Assembly: GCF_000981385.1 (NCBI RefSeq)
Contig: NZ_LATZ01000114.1
Location: 1-59,050 of the forward strand
Length of the DNA: 59,050 nucleotides
DNA from: Bacillus sp. SA1-12
GTDB lineage: Bacteria; Bacillota; Bacilli; Bacillales; Bacillaceae
Reading direction: 5' to 3'
The first letter of the stretch is position 1. Each line of letters starts with the position of its first letter. Under the pieces are notes generated by a model. It worked only from the letters and a program-made list of their open reading frames with translations, did no database searches and had not been told where the DNA came from. Of the stretch, positions 41,920 through 51,209 are shown in pieces. Made by a program: the position numbers and the translations under genes.

Positions 41920-43683
41920 TTGTCCGAATTGATTTATGCAGGTTCATTAAAGACACTTGAAGATGTTGGCGCAAAGGTTATAAAAGGTGGAAGTCATGCA
42001 ATTGCAGTATTTGTTCACGAAAAACAAGTTTATGCAGTGGATAACCGTTGTCCTCATATGGGTTTTCCCCTTCATACAGGAAGCTTGTGTGATGGGATTT
42101 TAACGTGTCACTGGCATCATGCCCGCTTCGATATAAAAAGCGGCGGAACCTTGGATCCATGGGCAGATGATGTTCCTACTTACCCTGTCGAGATTAAGGA
42201 AGATGAGGTTTGGGTTCATCCTGTTCCTTATAATAAAATAACAATCGAAAAATTAAGGCAGCGATTACGTGAAGGTCTTGAGCAAAATTTAAGTCTTGTT
42301 ATCGCCAAATCGGTTGTTGGATTGATGGAAGCTGGTTTTCCTGCAACAGAAATTGCAAAGGTCGGAGTCAGCTTCGGGACGACTCACAATCAAAGCGGCT
42401 GGGGCTCTGGATTAACGATTTTAACAGCCATGACGAATGTATTGCCTATATTAGATAAAACCGGTCAGATTTTAGCATTGTTCCAAGGTCTAGTTCATGT
42501 TGCACGGGAATGTTCTGGAATGGGATCACGCTTTTTACTCGGATCCCTTCCTGTTTCAGAAGATAGGAATGCCCAATCATTTGAACAATTATCAGAATGG
42601 TATCGTCATTGTGTAGAAGTTCGTGATTCACAGGGAGCTGAACGAGTACTGTTGACAACGATTGAATTAGGGTTCTCGAATGAGCAGATTGCTAACATGA
42701 TGATGACAGCAATCACTGATCATTTTTATGTAAATACAGGTCATTCGCTCGATTTTCATAATAAAGCATTCGAGATTCTCGAACAGATTGGTTCTGAGTA
42801 TCAACCATATGTTTTATCATCATTGTTACCTGGTATCGGTCAAGTATCCCGTAGTGAAGAATCCCATAGCTGGCAATCACCAGTGAACTTGGTTAAACCA
42901 TTAATGGAAGCGTTTCAGAAATTACCTGATATTCTTGCTAATGCCTCACCACAAGGGGACACTGATGTAGACGAAGCAGGATTGGTAGAGCAAATTTTAT
43001 CAGATGATGCGTTAAACACGGTAAAAATGATATTGGATGCTCTGAAAAGAGGAGTCTCCCCTGTCCGTTTAGCCCAGCTGGTAGCTTTGGCCGCAGCGGA
43101 ACGGATTTCCCGTTTCCATGTACAAAATGATTTCAGTGATTGGATTACCGTCCTTCATACTTTTACTCACGCCCACGCGGTACATGAATCATTACGCCGC
43201 TCTACGACACCTGAATTGACCCGAGCTGTTTTCCATGGAGCGATGAGTGTCTATCTTGATCGTTTTCTCAATTTACCGTCTGCCCGAAGACCGGAACCAA
43301 AGAATGCAGAAGCTGAACCTCAGAAACCTGGTGAATTATTGGAGATAATGAATAAACAACATCAGGTTGCAGAATCAGCACGATGGGTAGTGAATTACCT
43401 GGCTCGCGGCGGTGAGAAAAGTGGACTCTTCAATACACTCGGTCACGCTTTACTAAGAGAGGATGTAGAGTTTCATTCGTTTCAAATGTTTGAAGCGGCA
43501 ATGGTCGAACATGAACATTGGCAACTTGAAGATTCCGAGCTTGCTCGTTATGCACAGGAAACGTTGATCCTCGCAGTAACACGCTATCTTGCAGGCCATG
43601 CCCCAACTGCTAGAGAAATGCCCCATGCAGCACGGATTGCAATTCGCCTCCATCGCGGTGAAAAATTATTTGAAGATGAATGA
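41920..43683 (+). CDS. Rieske [2Fe-2S] domain fused to a large helical domain
   Basis: The 587-residue soluble product has an N-terminal Rieske ferredoxin domain (about 1-105) with CPHMGFPLHTGSLC and TCHWHH, supplying the Cys-x-His and Cys-x2-His cluster ligands. A helix-rich domain of about 480 residues follows, containing GWGSGLTILTAMTNVLP, DHFYVNTGHSLDFHNKAFEIL and HTFTHAHAVHESLRRS. No known catalytic fold was recognised in it; the histidine clusters might bind metal. TTG at 41920 is chosen for its spacing from CGGGAGAG; GTG at 41911 is the alternative. It is monocistronic with a strong terminator. The role (an oxidoreductase) is inferred only from the Rieske domain. Confidence 0.7.
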   Translation: MSELIYAGSLKTLEDVGAKVIKGGSHAIAVFVHEKQVYAVDNRCPHMGFPLHTGSLCDGILTCHWHHARFDIKSGGTLDPWADDVPTYPVEIKEDEVWVHPVPYNKITIEKLRQRLREGLEQNLSLVIAKSVVGLMEAGFPATEIAKVGVSFGTTHNQSGWGSGLTILTAMTNVLPILDKTGQILALFQGLVHVARECSGMGSRFLLGSLPVSEDRNAQSFEQLSEWYRHCVEVRDSQGAERVLLTTIELGFSNEQIANMMMTAITDHFYVNTGHSLDFHNKAFEILEQIGSEYQPYVLSSLLPGIGQVSRSEESHSWQSPVNLVKPLMEAFQKLPDILANASPQGDTDVDEAGLVEQILSDDALNTVKMILDALKRGVSPVRLAQLVALAAAERISRFHVQNDFSDWITVLHTFTHAHAVHESLRRSTTPELTRAVFHGAMSVYLDRFLNLPSARRPEPKNAEAEPQKPGELLEIMNKQHQVAESARWVVNYLARGGEKSGLFNTLGHALLREDVEFHSFQMFEAAMVEHEHWQLEDSELARYAQETLILAVTRYLAGHAPTAREMPHAARIAIRLHRGEKLFEDE

Positions 43684-43700
43684 TTAGTGAAAGGGAAAGT

Positions 43701-43740
43701 ACAATCCCGCTTGATCCATTTCAAGCGGGATTGTCTTTTT
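43701..43740 (+). terminator. Terminator after the Rieske gene
   Basis: ACAATCCCGCTTGA (43701-43714) pairs perfectly with TCAAGCGGGATTGT (43721-43734), followed by CTTTTTA. The next 470 bp hold no gene; a weaker hairpin lies at about 44035-44068. Confidence 0.9.
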
Positions 43741-44214
43741 ATTATCTACTTTCCCTTATGCCCTTTGAATCTTTCAATGGCGGAATTTGATCTAAACCTT
43801 CTTGACTTCGTACACTGCATAGTGATTCTTCGGTTCAATTATTCCATAAAGCCCTACTATAATTTTTTCCACTTAATGTATTTTGGCCATAGCTTATAAG
43901 AATAGACGTCATTATTTATTTCCCTCAATTCTTCAACCAACAGTTTCTTGAATACAAACGATAGTAAGCCTCATACATCATACCTTTTATTACATGGTTA
44001 AACGATTTGCTCGATACTTGATTGCACGAAATAAGGCACTATCCTTATTTTGGATAAGTGCCTGATAGAGGAATATCATTTATATTTTGTCATTGAAGTT
44101 GTCAAGCAGAAGGGAACCTCATATTTACTAAACCAAAGTAAATAATAATTTCAGGTTGGTTATTGTCAAAATATAAATTTAACCTAAACATGCTTAATTA
44201 CAGATAAGCATTCC

Positions 44215-44667
44215 TCAGCTTCCCTCTCTATTCGTTGTACTAATAACTCCATCTAGCTTTTCAAATAATTGAAGAAAGGTTGATAATTCTTCTTCAGAAA
44301 AACGGGAAAAATAATGGCTCATCATCTTTTGATGAGATTGCCTTACTTCTTCTAATAATTCGATCCCTTTAGGACTGAGTTCCATCATAACTACCCTGCG
44401 GTCTTCTAATGAGTGTGTTCTTTGGACGAGCTCACGTTCAATCAAGCGGTCCATGATTACAGTAATGGCACTCGGTTTCACCTTCATTAAATCAGCTAAA
44501 TGGGTTACACGCGTACCCCCTTCTCTCTTTAGGGCCAGCAGCATATGAAATTGAGGACCTGTGATACCAAACGGCTGTAAATCCTTTTCGACAATAAGTC
44601 GAAGTTTTTTGTTAATAGATGTCATTGTCATAATAATGTTATCTATTAAGTTCTCGTCATATTGCAC
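44215..44667 (-). CDS. MarR-family repressor of the efflux operon
   Basis: The 150-residue product has a winged HTH with THLADLMKVKPSAITVIMDRLIERELVQR and the wing HSLEDRRVVMMELSPKG (DxRxx wing motif). The start is GTG behind AGGAGGAA. It is divergent from the efflux operon. A perfect 14+14 bp inverted repeat lies 24 bp upstream of its start. This is the arrangement of self-regulated multidrug-efflux repressors. The ligand is unknown. Confidence 0.88.
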   Translation of the reverse strand: MQYDENLIDNIIMTMTSINKKLRLIVEKDLQPFGITGPQFHMLLALKREGGTRVTHLADLMKVKPSAITVIMDRLIERELVQRTHSLEDRRVVMMELSPKGIELLEEVRQSHQKMMSHYFSRFSEEELSTFLQLFEKLDGVISTTNREGS

Positions 44668-44690
44668 GAAATTCCTCCTTCTGCTAATTG

Positions 44691-44721
44691 TTTAAGTAAT
44701 TTAAACTTTAAATTACTTAAA
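44691..44721. promoter_or_regulatory. Perfect MarR operator
   Basis: TTTAAGTAATTTAA (44691-44704) and TTAAATTACTTAAA (44708-44721) flank ACT. It is a perfect dyad of 14 bp per arm just upstream of the MarR gene. A smaller dyad GTTTA/TAAAC lies near 44984-44998, ahead of the efflux operon. Confidence 0.75.
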
Positions 44722-45020
44722 TTTAATTGTCAAATTCTACCCACCTATATGTAGTTCTTATTTCTTATATTTCATAGTCGGATTTACATAGACATTTTAA
44801 ATTAGTGCCTTTAAGCCAAATGAGTTAGATATGCTTCAGATTCTTCCCCTCTTATAGTTTGTATCCATATACACACGGATTATTTTTTTTACATCCAACC
44901 AACCTTATTATGTTACCACTTTCTAACGATCGCATTTAAATTAAATAATTGACCATTTTATTTATATAAGTTAATATTTATACTGTTTAAATATAAACTA
45001 AAGAAAGGAGTAAGAAGAGG

Positions 45021-45342
45021 GTGAATGATCCGAACCTTACTATCGATATGGCAGTTAGTCTTCACGATATGTTAGTATCCATCGGTATAAAACAATTACT
45101 AATCCTTAAAAAGGTTCTTAAACCATTTAAAAATACCACTTTTCATTTACGAATTATTTTTACGCTTCATAAAAATGGACCATTTATTGAGGCAGGGACT
45201 GATTGACCGGTACGATGACAAAAGATCGCCGGGTAGTGATTTTTTTGTTCAGCTTTCGTCTATAGGAAAACAATTGGAAATTGAAAGTGATAAAAGAACC
45301 CAATGGACGAAGAAGTTAGACGAAACATTGGATACATTTTAG
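45021..45342 (+). pseudogene. Decayed second marR at the head of the efflux operon
   Basis: A GTG start with AAAGGAG-like upstream sequence opens a frame reading DPNLTIDMAVSLHDMLVSI...IIFTLHKNGPF, an N-terminal MarR half, which then stops. In another phase the sequence continues as DHLLRQGLIDRYDDKRSPGSDFFVQLSSIGKQLE, a MarR recognition-helix end and wing. The middle of the HTH is missing, so an internal deletion with frameshift has inactivated it. It is probably the original local regulator of the operon. Confidence 0.7.
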
Positions 45343-45433
45343 GATTAGGAAGATAAAACAAAAGATTATTAAAGAAAGTAGCCATATTTCTTTATTCATT
45401 TCACAGAAAAAGAACTCGAAAGGAGAAAAAATA

Positions 45434-46069
45434 ATGAGTAAAGGACGTTTAATTATTACAAATCTCATTGGAATTCTTGTTGTTTTTGCATTAGTAGCTG
45501 GAGGAGGCTATTACTATTATCAAAGCGAGAATTATGTAAAAACAGATGAAGCAAAAGTGGCGGGAGATATTGAACAAGTAGTGGCGCCTGCAGCCGGACA
45601 ATTAAAAGAATGGAATGTACAAGAAGGTAATACTGTCTCTAAAGATGCTGTGGTAGGAAAAGTGTTAGAAGGCGAAAATACAGTTTCTGTGACATCCATG
45701 ATGAAAGGAACGATCGTAAAAAAACAAGCAAATGATCATCAATTGGTGCAGGCTGGGCAAGTATTAGCTCAAACCATTGATATGGACCATCTTTATATCA
45801 CTGCGAATTTGAAAGAAACCGAAATTAAAGATATTGAAACTGGAGATAGTGTAGACATTGTAGTTGATGGGGATCCCGATACTACATTCGAAGGAGAGAT
45901 CGAGGAAATCGGTTATGCAACAAACTCGGTATTTTCTCTCATGCCACAGCAAAATTCAAGCGGCAACTATACAAAAGTAACACAAAAAGTTCCGGTTAAA
46001 ATTTCGTTAAAAGATCCTTCAGATAAAGTGCTGCCAGGTATGAATGCAGAAGTAAAAATTTCAAAATAA
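45434..46069 (+). CDS. EmrA/HlyD-type efflux adaptor
   Basis: The 211-residue product has one N-terminal membrane anchor (10-28). A biotinyl-lipoyl-like domain (about 35-115) has VKTDEAKVAGDIEQVVAPAAGQLKEWNVQEG, followed by a beta-barrel (about 120-211) with ITANLKETEIKDIETGDSVDIVVDG. It is a compact Gram-positive membrane-fusion protein that partners the next gene's transporter. AAAGGAG precedes the ATG. Spacing to the transporter gene is 37 bp. Confidence 0.85.
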   Translation: MSKGRLIITNLIGILVVFALVAGGGYYYYQSENYVKTDEAKVAGDIEQVVAPAAGQLKEWNVQEGNTVSKDAVVGKVLEGENTVSVTSMMKGTIVKKQANDHQLVQAGQVLAQTIDMDHLYITANLKETEIKDIETGDSVDIVVDGDPDTTFEGEIEEIGYATNSVFSLMPQQNSSGNYTKVTQKVPVKISLKDPSDKVLPGMNAEVKISK

Positions 46070-46106
46070 TGATTTTTCATGACCAACCGGAAAGGAGGTT
46101 AACTGG

Positions 46107-47699
46107 ATGACTTCTCAAACTGTCAATTCGAATAACCAAGGAGTTAGACAATATATTCCCCTGCTTACCGTGTTAATGCTGGGACTTTTTTTAGTCATCT
46201 TAAATCAAACTTTATTGAGTGTAGCGTTGCCGCATTTAATGACAGAATTTGGGGTGGATGCACCGACGATCCAGTGGCTATCTACTGGCTTTATGCTTGT
46301 AAATGGCGCATTGATTCCCCTATCAGCATTCTTAATTGAAAGATTCGGCACACGCCTTTTATTTTTGATTGCGATGTTTTGCTTTACGCTCGGTACTCTT
46401 ATTTGCGGTATTTCACCCAATTTTTCTACTATGTTAATCGGCCGCTTAATTCAAGCGGTAGGTGGAGGAGTATTGCAGCCATTAGTCATGACGATTATCA
46501 TGTTTGTCTTTCCGCCTGAAATACGCGGTAAAGGGATGGGTCTTTTTGGATTAGCGATGATGTTTGCACCTGCTATTGGTCCCACATTATCCGGCTGGGT
46601 GATCCAAAATTACAGCTGGCGTCTCATGTTTAATGCAATGACTCCACTTGGGGTCATCATCATTGTGATCGCGTTCATGACATTGCGAAATCTTATAGAG
46701 CCGAAAAAAATCAAATTGGATGTCTATGGGGCTTTCCTTTCGTTAATGGGTGTTGCTTCCCTGTTATATGGTGTAAGCGAAGCAGGAAAAGATGGATGGA
46801 CCGATCCGTTCGTTCTTTCCACCATCATTGTAGGAGTTGCAGCGATTACAGCTTTTGTCATTCAACAATTAAAATCGGAAAATCCGATGCTTGATTTCAG
46901 AGTGTTCAAATATGACATGTTTTCACTCTCGAATGTTATTAGTGTCGTGATCACGGTTGCCATGTATGCAGGAATGTTCTTGCTTCCTATTTATTTGCAA
47001 AACTTAAGGGGATTTACCCCATTTGAGTCTGGTTTATTAATGCTGCCAGGAGCTCTTGCGATGCTGGTCATGTCCCCGATATCAGGAATCTTATTTGATA
47101 AATTCGGACCGCGGCCGTTAGCCATTCTGGGCTTACTGTTGACATTCGTAACAACATACGAATTTACACAATTAACAACAGATACTTCATTTGAATTTAT
47201 TATGCTTTTAAACATGGTGCGTTCTTTTGGAATGTCCATGCTTATGATGCCCATTATGACTGCTGGTATGAATCAATTGCCAAAACACTTGAACAGCCAT
47301 GGAACAGCGATGTCCAATACGCTGCGTCAAGTCACAGGGGCAATTGGTACAAGTTTAGTCACCACCATTTATACAAATCGAACTGCCATTCATTATGCGG
47401 CAATGACGGATCAACTGAACACATCGGATCCTTCTTTTGTGCAAACTTACCAATCTTTTGTTCAGTCTGTTGCACAAACCATAAATGCGCCAGTTGAACA
47501 AGCAAAACAGTATGCTCTATCCCTACTTTCTGGTCAAATGCAATTGCAATCGAATGTGATGGGGATAAATGATGCATTTTACTGGGCAGCAGCATTTTGT
47601 GTTGGCGGAATCATTCTAAGCTTGTTCTTACGTGATGTACGAAAAGAGAAACAAGCAGTTGCAATGCTTCCTCCTCCTGAAGAAGTAAAAGGAGCATAA
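46107..47699 (+). CDS. DHA2-family (EmrB/QacA) multidrug MFS transporter
   Basis: The 530-residue product has 14 membrane segments. Motifs seen are LNQTLLSVALPHLMTEF, LSAFLIERFGTRLLFL (motif A) and GLAMMFAPAIGPTLSGW (motif C of drug antiporters). It expels drugs or toxic organics by proton exchange, working with the adaptor gene upstream. GGAAAGGAGG precedes the ATG. Confidence 0.92.
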   Translation: MTSQTVNSNNQGVRQYIPLLTVLMLGLFLVILNQTLLSVALPHLMTEFGVDAPTIQWLSTGFMLVNGALIPLSAFLIERFGTRLLFLIAMFCFTLGTLICGISPNFSTMLIGRLIQAVGGGVLQPLVMTIIMFVFPPEIRGKGMGLFGLAMMFAPAIGPTLSGWVIQNYSWRLMFNAMTPLGVIIIVIAFMTLRNLIEPKKIKLDVYGAFLSLMGVASLLYGVSEAGKDGWTDPFVLSTIIVGVAAITAFVIQQLKSENPMLDFRVFKYDMFSLSNVISVVITVAMYAGMFLLPIYLQNLRGFTPFESGLLMLPGALAMLVMSPISGILFDKFGPRPLAILGLLLTFVTTYEFTQLTTDTSFEFIMLLNMVRSFGMSMLMMPIMTAGMNQLPKHLNSHGTAMSNTLRQVTGAIGTSLVTTIYTNRTAIHYAAMTDQLNTSDPSFVQTYQSFVQSVAQTINAPVEQAKQYALSLLSGQMQLQSNVMGINDAFYWAAAFCVGGIILSLFLRDVRKEKQAVAMLPPPEEVKGA

Positions 47700-47729
47700 T
47701 AAGATTAAAACTAAGGGGGAGAATTTTTT

Positions 47730-48260
47730 ATGAAAATTTATGTCATATACGATAGTGAAGGACATCATACTGAAGCACTTGCTCAAGCGATTGCAGAAGG
47801 TGCCAAGAAAGTAGACGGCGCCGAAGTATACATTAATCATGTGAACGAAGCTGACGTGTATAAGCTGCCGGAAATGGATGCCATCATTTGGGGCTGTCCT
47901 GGCCATTTTGGCACCATCAGCTCGGGATTAAAAACGTGGATCGATCGACTCGGCTATCTATGGGCAGAAGGAAAGCTCATCAATAAGGTTGGAGCTGTTT
48001 TCTGCACTACAGCCACTATTCACGGCGGAATAGAAGCGACGATGCTTAATCTCATTACACCAATGCTTCATCAAGGAATGATTATTACCGGATTGCCAGG
48101 TAATATTCCAGAAAATGCGCTGTATGGTTCCTATTATGGAGTAGGAGTAACTTGTCCGCCTGACAGCTCAGAGCTTATTTCGGAAAATGGCCTTGAATTA
48201 GGAAAAGCACTAGGAGAGCGGGTTGCACAGGTCACCAAGTCTTTTGTAAAAGAACAGTAG
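47730..48260 (+). CDS. WrbA-like flavodoxin-fold NAD(P)H quinone reductase
   Basis: The 176-residue product has a flavodoxin-type FMN site (DSEGHHTEALAQAIAEG), WGCPGHFGTISSGLKTWIDRLG and an FCTTATIHGGIEATMLNL loop, as in WrbA/NQO proteins. It likely reduces quinones by two electrons. Being inside the MarR-controlled efflux operon, it suggests the inducing compound is a quinone or related electrophile. GGGGGAG lies upstream of its ATG. Confidence 0.85.
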   Translation: MKIYVIYDSEGHHTEALAQAIAEGAKKVDGAEVYINHVNEADVYKLPEMDAIIWGCPGHFGTISSGLKTWIDRLGYLWAEGKLINKVGAVFCTTATIHGGIEATMLNLITPMLHQGMIITGLPGNIPENALYGSYYGVGVTCPPDSSELISENGLELGKALGERVAQVTKSFVKEQ

Positions 48261-48272
48261 GGAGATGACAAG

Positions 48273-48635
48273 ATGATAACCGTTATCTTATGTATCGCGA
48301 TTGCTGTGATTGTACTTCTCTTCTTAATGAGGATGAATATCCACTCTGTCTCTTCTAAGCAAAATCATTCGAATGGCAAGTTGGAGCAAAACTCAACTGT
48401 TAAAGAGAAAACCGAATCAACCTCTAAAATATTTGACGAAGTATCTACAGCCATTGAAATCGAAGCATCTCATGGGAGTAACCAAGCACCAAAGATGGAT
48501 GATCAGGTATATCGTCAAGCATTGCAACAATTACAGGATCTAAAACAACAAGATACAAAAGAACAGACTAAAAAAATGAGTGATGAGAGGTACCGCGAAA
48601 TGCTGCGGGCTTTTCGTAAGAAAGATAAAGGGTAA
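48273..48635 (+). CDS. Small single-pass membrane protein, unknown
   Basis: The 120-residue product has an N-terminal membrane segment (VILCIAIAVIVLLFLM) and a hydrophilic tail with two similar units, MDDQVYRQALQQLQDL and MSDERYREMLRAF. No family was recognised. It begins 12 bp after the flavodoxin gene and ends at the operon terminator, so it belongs to the efflux operon. Confidence 0.65.
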   Translation: MITVILCIAIAVIVLLFLMRMNIHSVSSKQNHSNGKLEQNSTVKEKTESTSKIFDEVSTAIEIEASHGSNQAPKMDDQVYRQALQQLQDLKQQDTKEQTKKMSDERYREMLRAFRKKDKG

Positions 48636-48646
48636 TCCATTTTATA

Positions 48647-48690
48647 GTGACCCCAAAACCACATTCTTTTTGTGTTTTGGGTCACCTTCT
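48647..48690 (+). terminator. Terminator of the efflux operon
   Basis: GTGACCCCAAAACCACA (from 48647) pairs with TGTGTTTTGGGTCAC (ending 48685) with minor bulging, then CTTCTTTATTT. Confidence 0.85.
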
Positions 48691-49242
48691 TTATTTAACT
48701 TTTTAACTTGCTATTCACATATCCGAAATATTCTTTATCGCACATTGTTGTGTTTAATCCCATTTCCTATAACGAATGAATTCTGGCTTAAGCGGCTAAA
48801 AAGATGAAATATACACAATATAATAAATAAAAGCCTAATATATTTGAAACAAAACCATGGGAAAGGAGTGTTGAACATACTTCTCCTAATTAATCGCTCT
48901 TAACTTTTTACATAATCGCAATCTTGATACCTAAACGTATATCATGGTTGCAAATCTTGATAATTCAAGGTAGTTGAAGAACGTTAAATATATAATCCTT
49001 TAAAAAACAGTTCATATAAAATACATCCAACTATTAAACAACAAATATTATTCATGTCACTTTCCTTTCCAACCCATACCACAAGTTAATTTAGTTAGTT
49101 ATCTCCCCTATCTATTCGTGTATAGAACCAGTGAGGTTCTTACTTCAGTTCAATTTAAATGAAACGTTCCCTTTTTCCATTCACATTTCATACTGATTAT
49201 TCAAAATAAACATAATCTTGTTTCAATTATCTCAAGAGAGGG
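48691..49242. other. Intergenic stretch with a possible 23-codon ORF
   Basis: No clear gene. On the minus strand (48984-49055) a 23-residue cysteine-rich hydrophobic peptide (NNICCLIVGCILYELFF) starts at ATG behind GGAAAGGAAAG. It may be a small membrane peptide or chance. Confidence 0.3.
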
Positions 49243-49271
49243 TTGACATAATAAAACTTATAACCTATTAT
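49243..49271 (+). promoter_or_regulatory. Consensus sigma-A promoter of the cupin gene
   Basis: TTGACA (49243-49248), 17 bp, TATTAT (49266-49271). The -10 region runs into the large inverted repeat described next. Confidence 0.85.
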
Positions 49272-49307
49272 AGACCATATTAATCCGCGATTAATATGGT
49301 CTATAAT
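49267..49307. promoter_or_regulatory. Perfect 18+18 bp operator over the cupin promoter
   Basis: ATTATAGACCATATTAAT (49267-49284) and its exact reverse complement (49290-49307) flank CCGCG. It covers the -10 and the start site and is not followed by a T-run, so it is an operator and not a terminator. Bound factor unknown; the Rrf2 gene downstream is the nearest candidate. Confidence 0.75.
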
Positions 49308-49372
49308 TACTAGGTCAATACAACCTACAATTCAATTATTTATTGAATAAACTTACTAAGGAGGTAATTAAA

Positions 49373-49873
49373 TTGGAACGACGAGAAGGACAATCCGTAA
49401 TAGAGACGAAAGCCGTTTTCCAAAAAAATGAAGAAATAGAGTGGCACACAGTGGATCACGTCCCTGGGGAATATATCAGTGTTCGTGTAAAAGGTGAAGA
49501 TACTAATGGTGCATACGCCATCCTGGATCTAGTTAAGGAACCTTCGGAGGGACCGTTTTATGGTCCTGGAATTCATATTCACAAAAGAGCAGACGAAATT
49601 TTCCGTATCATTAAAGGAAAAGCTCGTTTCCACATAGACGGGAAGGAGTTTGATGCGGAAGCACGTGATCTCGTTGTAGTTCCAAAAGGTACCGCACATA
49701 CTTTTGCAAATTTTAGCGACACTCCTTTACACATGCAGATTACGTTTACTCCTGCGGGAGATGAGCTTGCATTCCAGGATTCAGTCGGAAAGACAATAGA
49801 TGAAATTATAGAAATGGCAAGAACTAAATATCAAGTCATCTTCACAGGACCTCCTCTTGAAAAAAACAGCTGA
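49373..49873 (+). CDS. Cupin-domain protein
   Basis: The 166-residue single-domain cupin has motif 1 GPGIHIHKRADEIFRIIKG (HxHx4E metal site) and motif 2 with the AHTF histidine. Likely a metal-binding enzyme or sensor for a small molecule; the reaction is unknown. TTG at 49373 is chosen because AAGGAGGT lies 7 nt upstream; a TTG ten codons earlier has no ribosome site. It has its own strong repressed promoter. Confidence 0.8.
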   Translation: MERREGQSVIETKAVFQKNEEIEWHTVDHVPGEYISVRVKGEDTNGAYAILDLVKEPSEGPFYGPGIHIHKRADEIFRIIKGKARFHIDGKEFDAEARDLVVVPKGTAHTFANFSDTPLHMQITFTPAGDELAFQDSVGKTIDEIIEMARTKYQVIFTGPPLEKNS

Positions 49874-49941
49874 AAGTTACCTTTCTCAGATTGATGAGAA
49901 ATAAACTTTTTCTCAGGGGCAGTGTATTTGGGAACGTAAAC

Positions 49942-49986
49942 AACCCCTCCCCAAAGTTTTTTGTGGTGGGGTTTGTCCCTTTTGTT
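49942..49986 (+). terminator. Terminator after the cupin gene
   Basis: AACCCC(T)CC at 49942-49950 pairs with GG(T)GGGGTT ending at 49973, then TGTCCCTTTTG. Moderate strength. From here to 50399 no gene was recognised. Confidence 0.65.
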
Positions 49987-50399
49987 TCTTATTAAAGAAT
50001 ATAACTTGCCCGTATGAAGAGAATACACGAACAGCATCTCTTCTACTTTCAGGCTTCGTCGTGTTTAGCTTCATTTCTTTTCTTTCGTTATTTATTTAAG
50101 GGGCAGTGCCTTTTTTCGTTTTCTTCACGGTCGACATTGATTTTTTCGTCTAAGCTTCGCTCGTTAGCTCCTGTTCTTTTCATTGTTTTTCCTATGCACT
50201 TAAAACCGTTTTCTCTAATATAGCCGCTTTATCATTGTAAAAGTAAATCTGTTAAATTGCTTCGCTATAATATACACTATCATTGTTTTTATTAAATGAT
50301 TATGATATACCAAAAGAGATTTCTTTTATTTTGACTATCACTCTAAATACTTTTAAGATACAATTGATATCCCTTAAAATCAAAAGCAGGTGAGTTTAA

Positions 50400-50891
50400 A
50401 TGCAGTATAGTGTCGGAGTTGAATATGCTTTGCATTGTTTGGTTTATTTAATTGGTGTTCCTCCCAAGGATAGTATTGGGATAAAGGATTTGGCAGAATT
50501 TCAAGGACTTTCTGAAACATTTCTTTCAAAAGTTTTCGGTAAATTATCTAAAGCTGGCATTGTAAGTTCTGTCCCTGGTGTAAAAGGAGGATATAGGTTA
50601 TCTAAGTCCCCAGAAGATATTTCCTTTTGGGATGTAGTTGAGGCAGTTGAAGGTCCTAAGCCTATTTTCCAATGTAAAAATATTAAAGATAATGGTTATT
50701 TATATAGAGATAACTGTTGTACAGCTCCCTCCTCCTGTACCATCAATTTAGTTATGCTCTCTGCGGAAGAAAAAATGCGTGATTTCTTGCGTAGTAAAAC
50801 ACTTGCATGGTTAAATGAAGAGCTTGATCGTGCCTTATCAAAACAAATACGTGAAGACACTCGGAAATTTTTTTCGAAGAGCGACATATAA
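50400..50891 (+). CDS. Rrf2-family transcriptional regulator
   Basis: The 163-residue product has a winged HTH (IGIKDLAEFQGLSETFLSKVFGKLSKAGIVSSVPGVKGGYRL) typical of Rrf2, with the GGYRL wing. The C-terminal region has several cysteines (FQCKNI, DNCCTAPSSC) that could hold an Fe-S cluster or sense redox, as in IscR, NsrR and CymR relatives. AGGTGAG precedes the ATG. Followed by a strong terminator. It may control the cupin gene upstream. Confidence 0.88.
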   Translation: MQYSVGVEYALHCLVYLIGVPPKDSIGIKDLAEFQGLSETFLSKVFGKLSKAGIVSSVPGVKGGYRLSKSPEDISFWDVVEAVEGPKPIFQCKNIKDNGYLYRDNCCTAPSSCTINLVMLSAEEKMRDFLRSKTLAWLNEELDRALSKQIREDTRKFFSKSDI

Positions 50892-50894
50892 AAC

Positions 50895-50943
50895 AAACCT
50901 CTCATGAAATTCCTAAATGAACAGGAATTTAGAGAGGTTTTTT
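50895..50943 (+). terminator. Terminator after the Rrf2 gene
   Basis: AAACCTCTC (50895-50903) and AAATTCCT (50907-50914) pair with AGGAATTT (50923-50930) and GAGAGGTTT (50932-50940), then TTT. The 266 bp after it hold nothing recognised. Confidence 0.88.
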
Positions 50944-51209
50944 ACTTAGTTCAAGCAAAACTCATTAAGCCCGTACTATAAAATTTTTTGCAATTGTTAG
51001 CAGCAGTGCAGGCAAACCAATCTCCGTAAGGAAGTTTTTAAACACATAGTTTTCAAGTTTTTTATCAGGTAAAACCTTAGTTGATTAAGAAGAAATGTTA
51101 TCTTCAAACACGCATTAAGGTTTCTGCACCCGACTTTCTGCTTATCACTGTATTCTTTACAATGACATAAAAAAGCAGGGATTATATCAATGAGTTTTTC
51201 AGCTTGTTA

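Noticed and set aside
50014..50223. 69-codon plus-strand frame before the Rrf2 gene
   Set aside because: Phenylalanine/serine-rich product from a T-rich stretch, no ribosome site; likely chance.
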